The notes under the pieces: model-generated
Databases searched by the model: none
Told to the model about the DNA's origin: nothing
What the model saw: only the letters and a program-made list of their open reading frames with translations
Translations under genes and position numbers: made by a program
Assembly (NCBI GenBank): GCA_013397455.1
Contig: VYZB01000056.1
Span: 439,322 to 503,321, forward strand
Direction: 5' to 3'
DNA length: 64,000 bases
Origin: Crotophaga sulcirostris
Lineage: Eukaryota > Chordata > Aves > Cuculiformes > Crotophagidae
Part shown: positions 61,475 through 64,000 of the stretch, piece after piece
How the letters are laid out: every line of letters starts with the position of its first letter
Position numbering within the stretch: the first letter of the stretch is position 1

Positions 61475-64000
61475 CTGAATTAAAGGAAACAAACCACACA
61501 GTTTCAGACATAACCCGAGTATGTTTGATGCAAAAAGAAGGACACGGTGACTCTCCTGAGACACCCGAAATGACAGTTCGTATTCAATAATTGGCATGTT
61601 CAGATTCAATAATTAGTAATACCCATTTGTGAAAGACTCCAGACACACTCGGCACTGAAGACGCCAACGGTGCTCACCCCTGCATCAAATATCCAAACTG
61701 ATCATGCTACGCCCTGTGAGTTTCTAAGCGTAGGCTGTAAAATGTTTTGTTCAGAAGCAGATCTGCTTAAGCACAGAACTCAATCAAATGTAGATTACAG
61801 AGAAGTGAGGCAAAAATACTTTGCCACTTGAAACTGGTGTGCATGTGTACGCCTGCGCACAGGCTCAGCAGCAGCAGGAGAAGCTGGGCAGTGGGTGAAA
61901 AGAGCCTGGCCTGACCCTTCGCAAGCTCTCTTTAGCCCTGATTCACTTCTCTGTCTGAAGTGAAATGGTTTGGGTTAGGGCCAGGTTTTCTGAGCTCTCC
62001 AGGCAACACAACTAATTCATCCCTTCCCGAGCTCATTCACCTGACGTGTACAAGGCACAAGGCAGTGCCACTTCAGACCTTACAGAGGCACAGGGCTTTA
62101 AAATGAAGAAGATGCATAGAAGACAAAGAGGAATCAATCCTGATTATGCACAACTACCTGCCTAAGCTCCATCCCAGGGTTTATCCTGCATCTATCTATT
62201 CTGATTTGTACATAAAACCACTAAGAACACTGCACAGTTTATTTTATACTTAAAGCATTTGTAAACAGAGTTAAAGTAAAATCAGTTTTTTACCTGATTA
62301 CCTTATTCCTGCTAAGGATTAGAAGTGCAGGTTTTAAGTGCAGACTTAATAAATTCTTCAATGGAAATTAAGCACATGATTAAAGGCTCTTCTCTGATTT
62401 ATCAGATACACTCTCCTGAACTGTACAGCAGAGTCTGAAAGCCTTGAACTTTCCCATTCAATCTCTGACTGAAGTAACAGTCTGAGTACATGCTTGCCAA
62501 AATTCTACGTGGTATCACTACACTTGGGTACGTTACTCAATATCAATCATGGGAGATGGCCTGAAGGCACAAGCATCTTCTGCACATTTCTAGAAACATT
62601 AAAAATAAAAGAGAAAGGGGGAAAAGAGTGGTTCTCTGCTCTGCATTACAAATGCCATGATGGCCTTTTGCTAGAGAGCCTCTGCAGCTGGGCCCCACCT
62701 GCAGAGAAGTTCTCAGGAACTTGGCCTCACGGCTCCTTCCACACCTGGTGAGCTCAGGATCCCACAGGACAGGGAAAAGCATCTCTCCCCTGGACATGCT
62801 GCCAATTCCTCAAGGTCAAGAACCAATACATCCAGCTGTAGCTGGAGTAACTGATAGATGAAACCCAGTCCTCCTTCAAACAGGAGTGTTGCATACAAAA
62901 AGTTGACAGGATAAGCTGATCTTCTTTTAATGATTTGTAAATAAACATGGACAGTATCATGCCACAGGCTTATTTCTTGTTTTTAACTGAATTCAAACCG
63001 TTGTGCATTTGAGTTTTGCTAATGGGGACAGCTGGTCACTTCAGTAACAACTTTTTGCTAGTAGTGACTGTGTTTATTTTTGAATTACAGCTAGAAGTTC
63101 CAAACATCATCTCACACAGAAGCAAAACGAATAATTTCTGCTCCTCAATGTAGTTAACTACCATTTATTTCTCTGTAAACAGCAACAAACTGCAGCTCAT
63201 CTGTGATTAGAAAAAAAGGTGACCACTTTTATCTCATTGTAGATAATTTCTAGAAAGCAATGATGTATTTAGAACAATGACCCTGAACTTCAATCCATCC
63301 TCTACGTCCCGTGTCTACTTGTTTATGCATATTCTTTAGCAGTGCAAATATTCATTTCACTGGAAAGTCTATGTGCTTCATATTCAGGCAATACTCAAAT
63401 ATCAGAAAGTGACCACACGGAAACTTTAGGGCAGACGCAAAAGGCTCTTGTATAACAAAAATTCAATTCTAGCCGCTCACTTGTATTATCTAATTGTTTA
63501 AATTGCACATAGAAAACGCAGGCAGCCCTCTGCCAGGTATTCTGCAACTCTAAGAAATGATGGCTGAAAGGACATACTTTGCCTACTTTCTCCAAACTGC
63601 AGGGAAAAAAAAAAACAAGCAAACAACAAAACCAAAATGGACCCGGATGGAAGGAGAGGTTTGTCTAAAGGTATGTTCCATGTCAGCTGGAAGAGTGACC
63701 AACAGAACTCAAGTCTCCTGGGAATGTCATGCAAGCTGAGAAAAATAGAGAAAAAATGTTTAAAACAGATTTTATAATTGCTTTTAATTTTAAAAGTTAA
63801 ATACATTAGATAGTTTTGGTTTTTTTATTATTAATTTTTTAGCTTTTACTTCAACTGCATTTCAATATCACTACAGGCATTTGATTATTTTCATCAGGGA
63901 TGGTGAATGGAAACTGAATTAATTCTCAAATATCTCATTTACAATTCAGTTCTCTAAAAAAATGCGTCCACAAAAAAACTGCTCCATCCGTGTTTACCAA
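61475..64000 (-). other. TAOK3 upstream intron to window edge
   Basis: The exon encoding the preceding kinase-domain residues is not present, so the intron continues beyond the window. No other gene was seen. Confidence 0.6.

Overview
The window is bird nuclear DNA. It has compact multi-exon vertebrate genes with GT-AG introns and roughly two dozen fragments of the avian retroposon CR1, many ending in the ATTCTATG-type tail. Five protein genes are recognised by reading exons: DDX54 (+, 5' end outside the window), CFAP73 (-), VSIG10 (-), PEBP1 (+) and TAOK3 (-, 5' half outside the window). Human orthologues of all five lie on 12q24 (recalled knowledge), so this looks like the matching avian microchromosome. 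I cannot name the species.

Layout. 1-6005: nineteen DDX54 exons and its 3' end. 6509-11487: CFAP73, tail to tail with DDX54, with a minisatellite in intron 1. 11488-13982: a gene-poor junction with a pyrimidine-rich tract and a CR1. 13983-24312: VSIG10, an immunoglobulin-domain membrane protein, with a 13-nt micro-exon and no recognisable second Ig exon. 24313-27350: head-to-head promoter region of VSIG10 and PEBP1, filled with CR1. 27351-30239: complete four-exon PEBP1. 30240-32565: convergent PEBP1/TAOK3 3' ends, broken by a 703-base N gap at 31333-32035. 32566-64000: the ten 3'-most TAOK3 coding exons and long introns.

The genes are not an operon and have separate jobs: nucleolar RNA helicase, ciliary coiled-coil factor, Ig-family surface protein, Raf-inhibitor/phospholipid-binding protein and a Ste20-type kinase.

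The most striking signal is not biology. Left of the gap the + strand carries about 135 blocks of seven T on an exact 53-base lattice: positions 24+53k up to about 17.25 kb and 23+53k from about 17.83 kb to the gap. Each block replaces seven real bases without changing length. I saw no such lattice right of the gap. The blocks erase the DDX54 Walker A glycines and a splice acceptor, create false stop codons in DDX54 and VSIG10, and would make automated annotation call intact genes broken. The DDX54, CFAP73 and VSIG10 models below should be read with that in mind.
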